Assembly: GCA_000310025.1 (NCBI GenBank)
Contig: FN649744.1
Location: forward strand, 2,114,731-2,178,730
Reading direction: 5' to 3'
DNA from: Ectocarpus siliculosus
Taxonomy: Eukaryota; Sar; Phaeophyceae; Ectocarpales; Ectocarpaceae
DNA: 64,000 bases
Shown here piece by piece: positions 31,201 to 42,790 of this stretch. The notes beneath the pieces were generated by a model, which worked only from the letters and a program-made list of their open reading frames with translations, searched no databases and had not been told where the DNA came from. The stretch's first letter is position 1, and every line of letters starts with the position of its first letter. Made by a program: the position numbers and the translations under genes.

Positions 31201-34200
31201 TGTTCAAGTGCGGACCCTCTACCCTCATTCCTTTCTCACACACACGTGCACACAAAAAAACGAAGTTTAGCTACGACCGCAACCGCGAAATGATGGAAAC
31301 CGCTGCGTTGTCGTGCCGAACAGACCACCAATGTTCTTTCGGGTTATGCATAGGGATCTTCAGCGCCTCGAACCGAGGCAACTCTTTCTCACGCGTATGT
31401 ATACATCTATCCTACGCCTCCAAAGCAGCACGTGGTGTGGCAACTGCTGTTCAGTGTGTGGGTTTTGGCCGGTGCGCCAGCATAAAATTCAACACCCGCC
31501 GCGTCGCGCTGTGAAAGGCTACAACGCCAGTGTGTTGTGACTGGGAGATTGTGGGAGGAAAAAAACAAAACAAAAATATGCTCCGCACGTGTTTACAGAT
31601 AAAATGTCCCAAAATACCGTATGGAACAACCAGGTACTGTATCACTCGTACGATAAATTCAACGCTCGTTATTGTGAACCAGTACACTTGCGGATGCGAC
31701 AGTGTACAACAGTCCCCCCTGCGATTGCGTGACTTACCGCCATTGTCAGCGCCAGGCAGAAGCTATTGCCGCACTTGATGTCCGCCACGTGTGGCGGTAG
31801 ACCGGAGATCTGTTCGGTCCAACGGGCCAAGCAGCGATGCGATTGGTCAAATAAACAGCGACGAGATCGGTCAATAAATTAGCGATGTGAATTGGTCAAG
31901 CGATTGCAGCAGTCGAACGATCCTAGCTCATTGAAATGGCGTGAAAGTTCCATACGTAGTGGCATACAAATTGTTCACCAATTGCTTCAGCTCTCCTCCA
32001 AGATTAAGATTTTCATGCTTTGCCTGTCAACACCTGCCGCACTTGATGTCCGCCACGTGCGGCGGTAGACCGGAGATCTGATCGGTCCAACGGGTTAAGC
32101 AGCGATGCGATTGGTCAAATAAACAGCGACGAGATCGGTCAATATAACAGCGATTGCGGCAGTCGAATGATCCTAGCCCATCGAAATGGCGTGAAAGCTC
32201 CTTCGTGTGGCATACACGCTGTCCACGAATTGCTTCAGCTCTCCTCCAAGCCTAAGATTTTCATGCTTTGCCTGTCAACACCGTCCTCGCCACTTTGTGA
32301 GGGGACCTCTGTGAAACGAGTGATCGTGGTGGATCGTACTGCTCTCACTCTCGCGTAGTTGGAGGTGTCCAAATCTTTCGCTCAGATGCGCAACGACAAA
32401 TGCGCATCTCTATAAAGAAGATATGTCCTTGTGGATAAAATTTCACTGCGTTCTTGATTTCCCGCTCACTTTGTGGACCCCTGAGAATCCAGTGAACTTG
32501 GTGGGCTTTACTGCGTTGCCGTGCTCTCGCGAAAATACGGTAGTTTTCGGTGTCAAGTATGCGTTCAGATATGAAACGAGTGATGCCAATTTGAACAGAA
32601 TAAATATCGCTGTGGAAGAAAATTTCACTGCGTGCTTGGTTTGCCGCTCTTCTTCTCAGCGAATTCGGGTGGCTCTCCAATGGAAATTGGAAGAAGACAT
32701 CATGCAGTTCGTGGCTGACGACGCCGCTGTGCTCGGTCGGTTGTTGTCATCGTCGTGTACACCATCATGTGCATCGTCAGTACATTCGTCATATATATCA
32801 CCATGTACGCCATGCATCATCAATTATGCACATCATGCACATCATCGTGTACATCATGCACGCACCTCATCGCGTACATAATGAACATCATAAAACGTCA
32901 TCAATATCGATGCTGAAGGTAGTATGCATACATGATATTTCAGTGACATACAAATATCTCTTACCACGATGGGCCGTTTAGCAGCACCCTTGCAGGCCTT
33001 GGACCCCTTGTCCGCGGGGGCTTGGAACCACTGCTTTCCCTCCTACAAGACACACACGAAACGCGTCACAAACACAGGAGACAGAGACAGAGAGAGAGAG
33101 AGGGAGAGAGAGGGAGAGAGTTTACGACAGAGACAGATACATAGATAGGCAAAGGCAGATAGATAGAGAGACACACAGAGCAAGAGTGGGAGAGAGCGGG
33201 ATAGAAACGTATAATAGAGAGGGGGATAGAGCGAAAGGAGCGGTATATTCGAGTAGCCGCAACATGCGGGTGGTGGAAAAAGGGGGCCCCACAGTCCCGA
33301 CCGCATTGAGAAACACACATGTTGGCAATTTACGTTGTGGTCACGTCAAGCCAGCAAAATGCCAAAGAAATCCGTGCATGTGTAGACTGTTCCCTATCAC
33401 GCGCTCTTCCGGCCTCACGACAAATTGCGATGACTGGCGCAAGAGACGCACAGACAGCACATCCAGTACCCCACGGAGCCAAGCTATGCATAGGCAGCTG
33501 AGTTCCTTTGCCTATCCCAGCCGGGCAAGAGACCAGGTTTCCCCGTACGTTTCAAACAGCCGATTGCGGCCGCCGCCATCATCGCGTTGGACAGCACGAC
33601 CAACTCACACAACCCGGCCTTCGGAATGGTCGACTTCTGGGCCTGTTACCACCACAGTACAGAGGGAGTTGCCGAGTTCCAGCGCCGGGGATAGGGCCGG
33701 TGATGTCGCGTGACATGGGGTGGAACTTTCAAGCTTGTCATATTCTTTGCATAGTTTCGGGTGGGTGGTGCCCCCGGTAGACCATTGCCGGTGAACGTGA
33801 CGGGCACCACTGAGGGGGGGGACTCCCACCGTAACCCTCAACCTAACACTTTGTGGTTGCAGCTGACTTAACCCTCGCGCCCGTCTCTGACCTTGTCCTT
33901 AAAGCAGCCCCACCCGTACACCTTCCCCGAAAGGTCGAGCGCAATGGTCTGGCAATCTCCCGAGGCGAGGCCGATAATGGTCGCCCCCTCGAGACCCTCC
34001 TTGACCTTAGCGCGCACAGAACGAGAAAAAAAAAATGACAGGCGGAAAGGGGGGGCGGCGCGGGAGCACAGAAGAAAAAATAAAAAACACGCAGATCGAG
34101 TGCGTGGATTATTTTACTGACAAGGGCCACGCGTGAAACTTGAAACAGAACTCAGCAGAATGAGCAAAACGAGGGAGGCGAAACAAACAAGGGAAAACAA

Positions 34201-37200
34201 ACCATGTCGGCGTGCGGGTGGATTCCGCGAAGAAAAAATGAACTGATGGAGAAGAAAGAAGGTAAGAGATATAATAGTTGCCGCAGACAGATGCCGTTCT
34301 TGCTCATGTTGAACTTAAACACGCTTGTGCTGCCCAGTTTCCTGGACGCTACCGTGCCAGGAAACACCGGCAGGAGGCTCCACACGCTCGCAAAACCACA
34401 CACAACCACACGTCCGCCTCTATCTACGTCCCGCCTTACATCGTAAGACTGACGACGTCCTTTCATTGGCTAGCGCTGTTGATGCCGAACGAAAGCCCCG
34501 CCCGGCCTGGGCCGGCAAAACTCCGGTATATCGTTCCGTCCCGGCATTGGACGGATACGGGGTCAATGACTACGGCATGCACCTACATGAGTGAACCCCT
34601 CGGCCAATGGTCTTAACGAAGGCATGCAAAACATGGGTACATCCCCCGCCCGAGGCACTTCGCGCTTGGTGATGGGATTGCCTCACCACGTGAAAACCCG
34701 ACATGTCGCTCCGCCCCGGCATTGTAGGGATGCGAGGTCAACGGTCTAACGACGATGACATGCGTCTACATGACTTCCCCCTACCCCCCCCGCCGCCAAT
34801 GGACAATAGTTTAACAACTGAGGCACGCAAAACATGAGTACACCCACCTCCCCCGGGAACTGTTCCGGTGCATCGGGCCCCGAGAGACGGCCTATCCCCC
34901 CGTCGTCCGAAGACCCCCACGTGAACACGCGCCCGCTCTCCGTAAGGGCGGCGGTGGCGATCCCCCCGCACGTCACGGCCGTCACCTGGGCAGGCAGGGA
35001 GCGGGGTGTTGTTGCAGCAGAGAAAAAACGCTGCTTGTTGCGACTATCATTGGTCGGCGGCAGTCGGCGACTCCTCCGCCAAGCTCCACCCGGTAGTACG
35101 TACCGAACGAGCGGGACCAAAATGCTTGCAGATGGCAAGCTACAATGGTTGTGTGTATGACCCACAGATGGTACTGTTACAGAAACGAACAAGGTCGTCC
35201 GTTCCAACCGACCCCGAAAACAGGCCTTTGTGTCCGGCGTTCGCAAGACGTTTGGCCGTCGCTGAAGTGCCGTCGATAAACCAGGAAACATGGAAATCGT
35301 GCCACCCGCAAAATCCTTGTACAGGATAAAGAGGTGAGGAAACTTCGCTAATGGTACAAGCAGTGGTACATGCCAAAATGCGGGGGAGGGACCCTGTTGT
35401 TAAGACGCAAGGCTCGTGCGGACACCAAGGCGAAAAAAATCGACGATAACGTTTGTTTGCCCCGCGGAAATCGCGGGGGAAATGCGGCTACTCTGCCTTG
35501 CTTGTGGCGGTAGAGTGATGACGCAAACACTGGAACTGGTTGTACAAGCACCACACTTTCAACTACCAATGACTTGATCATTCGACATGTTTTCTTTGCG
35601 TGTTCCAAATCGCCCAAACAAAACTGGAAAACGGCCTGACGGGATCGGCATCGATACAGGTAAGCAAACAACATTTCGGGATAAGCAGCGACATTTCTCG
35701 GGGCCGCAGCTGCCGCTTGAGACCGACAAAACGCCTACCGCACCCTTTGCGCAGGAATCGGAAGCGCTGCCACATGCATGCCCTGGGGCGTTGTTTGCCT
35801 GTTGTGTTCGCTCTCCACGGCAGTCTCCTATCAAAGCTTTTGCAGGGCGTTCGTTGCCCGTAGTATCAACTCTCCCACAATAAACTGTAGGCTCCTATCC
35901 AAGCTCTGCCAGACGCGGTTGGGGCGTCCGTTGCCTGTTAGAGTATCAACTGCTCCAACAACACTTCACGGAACCCTGGTGCCTCACCCGATGCTTCGAC
36001 AGGCCCGGGAGCAGCCTCGGCACCTTCACGTCCATGTCGCGCATCTCTTCCGTCCCGAAGCCCAGCTGCGACACACGAGAGACAAACACGCGCAATAGGG
36101 AGAGGGGAGGGGGGCGTTTAGCGATGGGAGGTCACAACCAGGGGGCGAGAGGGACCAGGGGCACGGAGACGCCAGACCACGACAAATAACGAAACGCTTT
36201 TCTTTCTTTCCTTCCTCTCCTCCTCTCGATAAACGTCATCATTCCTCTTTCCTCTGCTTGTCTACATACATCTCTTCTACACCAGCACATTCGTTGTGCG
36301 GTCTGCGGTCAGGCAGAGGCTCAATGCTGGCGCCATGGGGGCCGCCGGCGTGGATGGGGCACCCTCTCTTTTCGCACGGACAGACGGTGTCTTTACCACA
36401 TAGTTAACACGCAAGCGCTCACGTCTGCAGCGTAAAAAAAAGGCGCTTGGACTTTCACTTGCAGAGAGAACACACGCTTCGTCGGTGTCGCACATTGACG
36501 CCGGCCCTTGAGGCACGGAACCAATTGCTCCGGGAGCTTACTTGTTCATGTCCTGGGCCATCCCATCCCATCCCATCCCATCCCATCGCATCCCATATCG
36601 TGTACCGCGACCGTCTACGGTGACGGGGGGAGTATTGACTCAGGGCGACACGCTGGGCATCGCTAACTGCCCCCATTACATGGTATACAGATTGGTTAAA
36701 GTGGCGGCTGCGGTTCAACAGACTGCTGAACAAGAGACAACCGGCAACAGGAGAGTGTTGTTGGCTTGTCTCGAACCTCTCTTACACCGTAGCCACTTAC
36801 TGTACCACAGTACCCTGCCGTTGTGGCTTACCTGGCCGCAGTCCCCGTTGCCGCACATGTGCACCTGTCCATGGTCGGCGAAGAACCTGCCAAAAAGCAT
36901 TTTAGTGAGGGGGGAACAAAGGCGAAGACAGGGAGGGGGCGCGTGTGAACCGGGTGCTACGCAAATGGGGCACGGCGCAAAGGTTGGGGGCTCGGCCATA
37001 CTAAGCGCAGGTGCTGTTTCATCTATGGCAACAGCCACGTCAACCCACCCACCTGAACCCTCGCAAAGACAAACAACAGCGGCCGCAGCAGCCGTACCAA
37101 CGACATCCAACGCTAGCAGCAATAACGCCAACATCACCACTACACTACATCACCAGCCCCAGTCCCGCCCCCACCACCACCGCCACCACCACACGCAACC

Positions 37201-38149
37201 AAAGCAAAGATCGACGGCATGATGAGAGCTGTGATGGCAGTTTCTGTTCCTCGCGGTACAAGCTGAAATAGAAACTAGAACAAGGTTCCGGACTCACGTT
37301 TGGTGCACTCTCGCCGAGTACGACAAGTAGTCGGCCACCATGTAGGTCAGGTCCGTATCGCCGTCTCGCGCCAGCACCTGCTGCACTGCGTCCTTGAACC
37401 TGTTTCGTCCATCCCCAAAGTTACAAGCGCCACGACCTTGGCATTCAATTTGATGGGAAAAAAGAAAACCAACCTCTCTGGGCTTCACTTCGTGGGTCGC
37501 CAGGGCAACACTGGTTCTCCTTTCTCTGTTGCAACAATAAATGTCTCTCTCTCCGCCGGACCAACCTTGTAGCAGCGGGAGGGCGGGGACACGTACCGGA
37601 GATGAGCTCCCCCTTCCACCGAATATCAAATCAAACCAATAAATTGGCACCACCGGACGGAACCCACGCCTACGGCAGTTGTAGGGAGCGGGGACCCTAC
37701 AAGACCGGTCATGAGAGCAAATTTAGCACGCCTTCCAGAGGGTAAAACCTTTGTTCCGTCCCGTTCGGTGCGGCGACACATGCTGCGTTCTTAATTTTAT
37801 GGCGGGCGTCAACACCTCATTGAATGCACAGCGGCAAAGCAGCACACGCCGCTTCAACGCCCGCATTCTTCTTTGAGATAAATAGCAATAGAAAACAAAA
37901 CAAAATAAACTCATACAAAACAAAACAAAACAAAACATGCAGAACAAAACATTTTTCGATTTCAGACGACGTGCGGCGGAACTGCCACCGCCGCACCAGC
38001 GCCCGCACTCACTTCTTGTTCAGGCGGCGCATCCTCCCGGTCCCCACCCTCACGATCTTGCGCGCCGTCAGCGTGTCTTGGTCGGCCACCGGCGCAGAAG
38101 AAAGGCCAGACGCGCCTCCGAAAGAAAACCCCTGAACCTGCAAGCCCAT
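26108..38149 (-). CDS. RCC1: RCC1, Ran guanine-nucleotide exchange factor (14 exons)
   Basis: Exons: 38149(or 38137)-38013, 37399-37298, 36886-36832, 36065-35988, 34985-34848, 34005-33892, 33042-32965, 31809-31738, 30718-30524, 29643-29500, 28917-28759, 27489-27398, 26877-26781, 26170-26108 (TAA). Phases agree at all 13 joins; from 38137 the sum is exactly 504 codons, and an in-frame ATG at 38149 adds four. The protein is a seven-bladed RCC1 propeller: HMCGNGDCGQLG, GRVFTWGSSDDG, KVYGWGCFKDKEG, EVLSWGIGEIGELGR, VYACGLNSYGQLGLGD, LFSFGRKDSGQLG, LYTWGYGEMGALGHG, ending DADGGGQHSAIL. The WGCFKDKEG blade and the long loop after GELGR match true RCC1 (chromatin-bound RanGEF, driving nuclear transport and spindle assembly) rather than a generic RCC1-repeat protein. 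About 65 basic residues precede the propeller (TARKIVRV..MRRLNKK), a likely chromatin/NLS tail. The start is the least certain part. Confidence 0.92.
28183..28249. repeat. GA dinucleotide microsatellite in an RCC1 intron
   Basis: About 33 uninterrupted GA units. Confidence 0.97.
29680..29750. repeat. short tandem repeat in an RCC1 intron
   Basis: Two to three units of about 28 bases built on TACTGCCACGGTTGTTGATA, the last one degenerate. Confidence 0.8.
30385..30510. repeat. AGCAAGCAG minisatellite in an RCC1 intron
   Basis: Tandem AGCAAGC(AG) units, next to the donor of the exon ending at 30524. Confidence 0.9.
31767..32282. repeat. 268-base tandem duplication that copies part of RCC1 exon 8
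   Basis: Copy 1 is 31767-32034 and copy 2 is 32035-32282 (20 bases shorter through internal deletions). Each unit starts inside coding sequence, so copy 2 holds a second acceptor and the first 14 codons of exon 8 (ISGLPPHVADIKCG) at 32077-32035 and then breaks off. The true exon 31809-31738 is in copy 1. Confidence 0.9.
32745..32895. repeat. CATCATGYACA-type imperfect tandem repeat
   Basis: Degenerate CATCATGCACAT/CATCGTGTACAT units in the RCC1 intron just before exon 7 in plus orientation. Confidence 0.75.
33080..33125. repeat. GA-rich microsatellite
   Basis: AGAGAC/GAGA runs in an RCC1 intron. Confidence 0.8.
34528..34847. repeat. tandem pair of a dispersed repeat ending at an RCC1 donor site
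   Basis: Unit 1 (about 34528-34665) and unit 2 (about 34710-34847) share CGTTCCG/CGCTCCG..CCCGGCATTG, GGTCAA.G, CATGC..CTACATGA, CCAATGG and GCATGCAAAACATG.GTACA.CCC. Unit 2 ends at 34847, exactly where the intron after the exon 34985-34848 begins on the minus strand. A third copy is at 12395-12546. Confidence 0.75.
36560..36600. repeat. CCCAT pentanucleotide repeat
   Basis: About seven ATCCC units in an RCC1 intron. Confidence 0.9.
37890..37938. repeat. CAAAA pentanucleotide repeat
   Basis: Tandem ACAAA units with one interruption, in the first RCC1 intron. Confidence 0.85.
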
Positions 38150-40752
38150 GCGTACGCAGGCCGGGGTGTGTTTTGTATGTTGGTGGTAAATTGTTTTGGT
38201 ATGAAACCCGTGCTGCACGACACAGGCGAGATCCGTCTCCAGCAGTACTAGCGGGGCCACCAGCACAATAGACGGCGAGGAGGGTGCGAGGGGGGCTACC
38301 TTACAAGGAATTTTCTCTGCTGTTCTATCGGCCCGCCGGAACAGTTGCAGAGCTCGTAGGCAACATAGAGGCAGGGAGGTATTGCCGTGCAAGGAAAGCT
38401 CTAGACGAAGGGTTGCCCCTCTCGGCGGCCGCACGTAAGTCGTCTCCAAATATCTGAATTCTCGAGTTCCGACACTTATCCGTGAACATGATACTGCAAA
38501 GAGCCGACCCAGTGACCGTGCCGTACAGCAGCAGTACAGCAGTGTGCGGCACCCGGGCGGAGGGCCTCTCGTGTTTGCACCGCAGTCAGAGGACTGGTGT
38601 AGTCTACACGGTCGGGATTGTAAGTTTGTTGCGCTTTTCGGCATGAGGTGGTGAACCTGTGTGAATACCGCAGCATAGGAAACAACGTATGTATGTAGGG
38701 TACAGTAGTCAGCCAAGACGACAGGGCATCAGCGACCATTACTTCGGCGACCGTGACTACAACAGTCTACGGGTCCACCAAAAACGTGTCTGACAAGGCA
38801 GCAGATGCCCCAACGAGTCGCATGGCTGTCTGCGGTGCTGCTGTGTCGTTATTAAGCATCGTTTTTCCCAATGTGTTTCCGATAGAGTGCTACAACACTG
38901 TACAAATACGGGGTCCCGATATAGTGGTGGCGGCAGGCCTTTGGCGTAATATCACCCCTCTCTGTCGGGGCCAGTACAGTACTGAGGTAGCAAATACCCC
39001 GCCTGTAAGGACACATCATGAGGCATGACTATTTTCCCCCACGACAGCAGCTTTGGCAACTGCTGTACTGCAGAAGCTTGGGCAATTTGACGGGAAATCT
39101 AACACGAGGAAAAGAAGCTGCGGGCCAGACGGCCGTGGTTTCCATCTGAAGCGCAGCTGACCAGGTTAGCTAAACAAGGGTCCCTTCCAAAACTACACCA
39201 TGGTTCCAACGCTCAACACCCAACCTCGTTGACTGCATAAGCATCGGGCGTAGCTGAGACTGCTCGTACTACTGCTGTATACCACCGCGTGTGTAGCGTA
39301 GGTACAGCAGTTGTGCGTGCTGTCCTCAACGATGCAACACGACGTGTAGCTGAATCAAAGAAGGTACACACCTGGCTGGATGAAGCACCTCCACCGGCAT
39401 TATACTGCTCCTTCGAAAGGTGGCCATCGGTCCTACCGCGCTTTTGGGACGACATTCTCCACGGCTGCTACTAGCGTCGTGCGACCCCGACGCGCTAACA
39501 ACGAAAAGTGCTGAGTGCGCCAACGCGCCAACGTTCTCTTCATTGAGGGTTTCCAAACAGGGATGGTTCAGGAGGCATTCGTCCCGATACCGAAAAACCG
39601 GGGGTCAGGGACCACAAAAAATGAGCGAGCCGCTTGGGCGGTCGGTGCAGAGTCTTGTTTGCCGACGGCTGTTCGGCGCGCAGCACCCGGCACCGAAGGG
39701 GCTGCGCTGCCTGTAGCACCCCCCGAAATATCTTTTCTTGGGGCTAGTGGTACGGGGTGCGTTGAGGTTCATCCTTGCAGATGGCGGAGCGGACGCGGCC
39801 TGGACGGGGTGAAAATCCTTTGCGCCCTGCCGTACTGCTGTGGGTACAGTAAATCGAGCTCGAAATTTAGCCGCGCCGGGGGTGGTGGTGAACTCCACCT
39901 GTTGAGTCGCCATTCAAAGTAGGCGGCAACTCGTGCTGCTGCTCAGCCGTGCGTGTAGAAGCGGTGGAATTAATGGCTGTCGTTCTCAGACTTCATCAAA
40001 AAATCTGCAGATCCTGTACATTGTACACGAAGAGTACGTTTGCTTGATCCTGTTCAGTTGTGAAGATCCAGATGGTCACAAGAGGCCCGTTTCAACGCGT
40101 GCCCTTCTTCTGCCTCAAAGGTCCTTGTCACCTATGCCTTCGTGATCGATGATTTCGCTCGAATCGTAGTCCCACAAGATGTAACGAATATCTGAGTTTA
40201 GACCCCAGTCCCCGCGGGTACAAGAGGCAGAAAGGTACGTGTATAGACTGTAGACTCCACCGAAAATGCCTCACGAGTGCCGACGGAAGCCCAGGCTGGG
40301 ATCCCTGTCGGCAACCCCTTTCTAGCCGGTCCAGCGTGGGCGGGAAGGACTCTGAAATGAATCGCCATCAATTAGGCAATGTGTCACGCACAGAATTCCC
40401 ACACTGCATGGTCTGATATCCATTGGAACGAAGTGAACCACGAGAAACTCAACGAAATCCCCAACAAGTTTACAGTCGTCATCGATGCTGTACTCACAGG
40501 GGCCACGAGTGCCATCGACAACAAGCACCAGCAGGCGCGGTGTCCATGTCACTGTATGCTAATGGCTTGCTTCACCTAACAAAACAAGCATCATCTCCAC
40601 GCCGACCGGAAAAGGAATGCCCTCGAGAACTGGGGGGAATGCTCAAAGCTGTTGCTTGAAATGAAAGCACGAGGTTTCCGCTGGTGAGGACTCCTTGAGC
40701 ATTTCCGTTTACGAGCTACATGTACTTCTAGTCGACAAGCAAGATGAACGCT
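38150..40752. other. no gene recognised; cluster of TACTGCTGTA-like motifs
   Basis: Region between the RCC1 start and the next gene's stop, presumably holding the RCC1 promoter. No exon can be supported. Words of the type GTACAGCAGT / ACTGCTGTAC recur at about 38522, 39064, 39268, 39300, 39830 and 39850 on both strands. Confidence 0.4.
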
Positions 40753-42790
40753 TCAGAAGGCATAAATGCTGGCAGCGGGAGGATAGTCCCAGTGGCCGCT
40801 TGTGAAGGCCCCGTTGAAGACCGGACTCGATTCACCCGGGATCATCTTGGCGCCGTCGATATGCCACGAAAGATAGGCGGAATCCTTGCGAGGTAAGGAA
40901 ATCGGTGATTACCGCAGAGGGCAGCAGCAGAGGACAGCGGCCGAGTACACAAGTGATCTCGGTGTTCAGCATTTGCAGCTACAAGGGTGTTCGGTTGCTG
41001 TAACCGGTGGTGGTTACAAGGTTCCTTACTCGCGTCCAAATCCACTTCGACTTTACGCCCGGAGCTTGAGCGACGCGACAAACGAACGTGCACACAACTA
41101 CCGATTATTGTCACACGCTGTCGGACTTACCGAAAAGACGATCTCGTGCCGCCCCACTGCACTCAGAGATGCCACCAGGTCGCTTCGGCACAGGTCTTGG
41201 AGGCCGATCACCCCGCAGCGACTGAGATGGTACGGACGGACCGGTTGAAACAATATGCCGAAAAAGTGAGCGACGAAGTCTGGAATGGACGCAGCATCCG
41301 AGACATTCCCTACACAGGTATGCCATACAAGTAGAGGTGCGAAGATTTAAGCTGAATTCTAAGTCGTTATCGGAAGATGCGAAAACGTCCGGGTTTGGCG
41401 ATGGTACTCACCCATTCCTGAAGAAAATGTCCGTCAGAACGTTCTCCACAAAGAGGACCTTGTTCAGAGGGGATAGGACGATGAAGTCCTGGTGGTATTG
41501 CACGGATACAGCGATCAAAGGTCGTAGGTTGTCCTGAAAGGCCGGACGGCAAGAACACGGTAGATTGTAGCAGAGGGAGTCACATAAAGCAGGAATTTCA
41601 AGGAGTTCGGTGTGATCCATGGCCAGTGAGACGCACGAACTATCGTGGCGACTGCCGATCTACAACTCTGATCTCCGGATCATTTCGTGAGAGCGACGTT
41701 CCTATCTATGGGAAAGATCTTGTCAAGAGAACAACGCGAAATCGAGGCACAGCACACGTCAAACATTGATGTTTTCAAAGCCTTTCGCCCTACCCGTTGA
41801 TGGTGCCTCTGAAATATACTACTCACCCTCATGATCCCGCTGTTACCTGGGCGGGTGACCATCCTGAAGAATATCTCCTCCCTGGTGTACGTTGTGACCA
41901 CGTAGTTCCAGAAAACGTGGAACATGTAGTCCACGTCGGCGGTCGTCAGCATCGCCACGCTGCCTGCGAACTGCGCTCCGTACACTGTCGACACGATGTG
42001 GTCAAGGAGCAGTGGGGCAACTGCTGAGCAGAACCCGCAGTGCACGGCGAACTTTGCTGTCCGGTCGAGGATAGGACGATAGGAGTACTCCAGCGGGGGA
42101 ATCGGCGGGGAGGGGACGTAGAGCCCCGGTAGCATGTGCTGAGATTCATCCGTTACCATCGCCGTCGCTGGCACCGCCATCGCTGGCACCGCCGTCGCCG
42201 CAGCCATCTCTTGTACCGGTGTCGCCGCGGCCTCCGCAGCCGCCTCTGTCACCGCCGTCACCGCCTTAGCCGCCGCCGCCTTAGCCGCAACGGCCTGCCG
42301 CCTCGCTAACTCTTCCTCCACCTTTGCGAAAAGCAGCTTTCGCAGATCCTCTCCTCCAACCGTCGCGGCTTGAAGAGCGGAATCAACTGGTTCAGTCTCG
42401 TCGGCGCCGCCGCCTTCCTCCGTCTTCGTATGTCTGGCCAGCGCTGGAGCCTTATCCTTCCGATGAGGCTGCAGGAGGGGGGAGGGCGCACTGGGCAGCA
42501 CCAACGCCGCTCTAATCGAGAGGGGGGTGTCTTCCTCGTGGTGCTCTTGTTGGAACAACTGCCCCTCCGCCCTGATGGCGTCGGTGACGTCATGATGCTG
42601 GCCTATTCTGGAGTCGGTCTCCAGCTTGCGGAGCTTCTTGCGCTCTCTCTCTCTCTCGCTTGTTCTTTCCGGCCTTTCGACCGCGCTTGACGTCCGGAGA
42701 GTGTGAAGTCGGCCTTACCCCAGTGGAAGTCCAGTCTTGTTCCGGACTGATGGAGTTCATGGTGAGACTGAGCGCCATAGAGCTGAGTTC
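40753..42790 (-). CDS. unrecognised multi-exon protein with a complete 3' end
   Basis: Exons: about 42790-41827, 41533-41412, 41309-41131, 40884-40753 (TGA). The N-terminal exon has a basic helix (RKAGKNKRERER..KKLRKLE), an Ala-rich stretch (VEEELARRQAVAAKAAAAKA), then folded sequence (DRTAKFAVHCGFCSAVAPLL, DYMFHVFWNYVVTTY). Later exons give YHQDFIVLSPLNKVLFVENV, PDFVAHFFGILFQPVRPYHL and the end GHWDYPPAASIYAF. No family recognised. Two problems: the frame breaks by one base inside the GA run at about 42637-42652, and exon 41533-41412 ends in phase 2 while exon 41309-41131 needs phase 1. These are either single-base errors or true lesions. An ATG lies at 42778; an acceptor at about 42794 leaves open a further 5' exon. 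Confidence 0.65.

Noticed and set aside
28711-38149. Several separate RCC1-repeat genes
   Set aside because: All RCC1 exons share one strand, are in phase with each other at every join and give one seven-bladed propeller.
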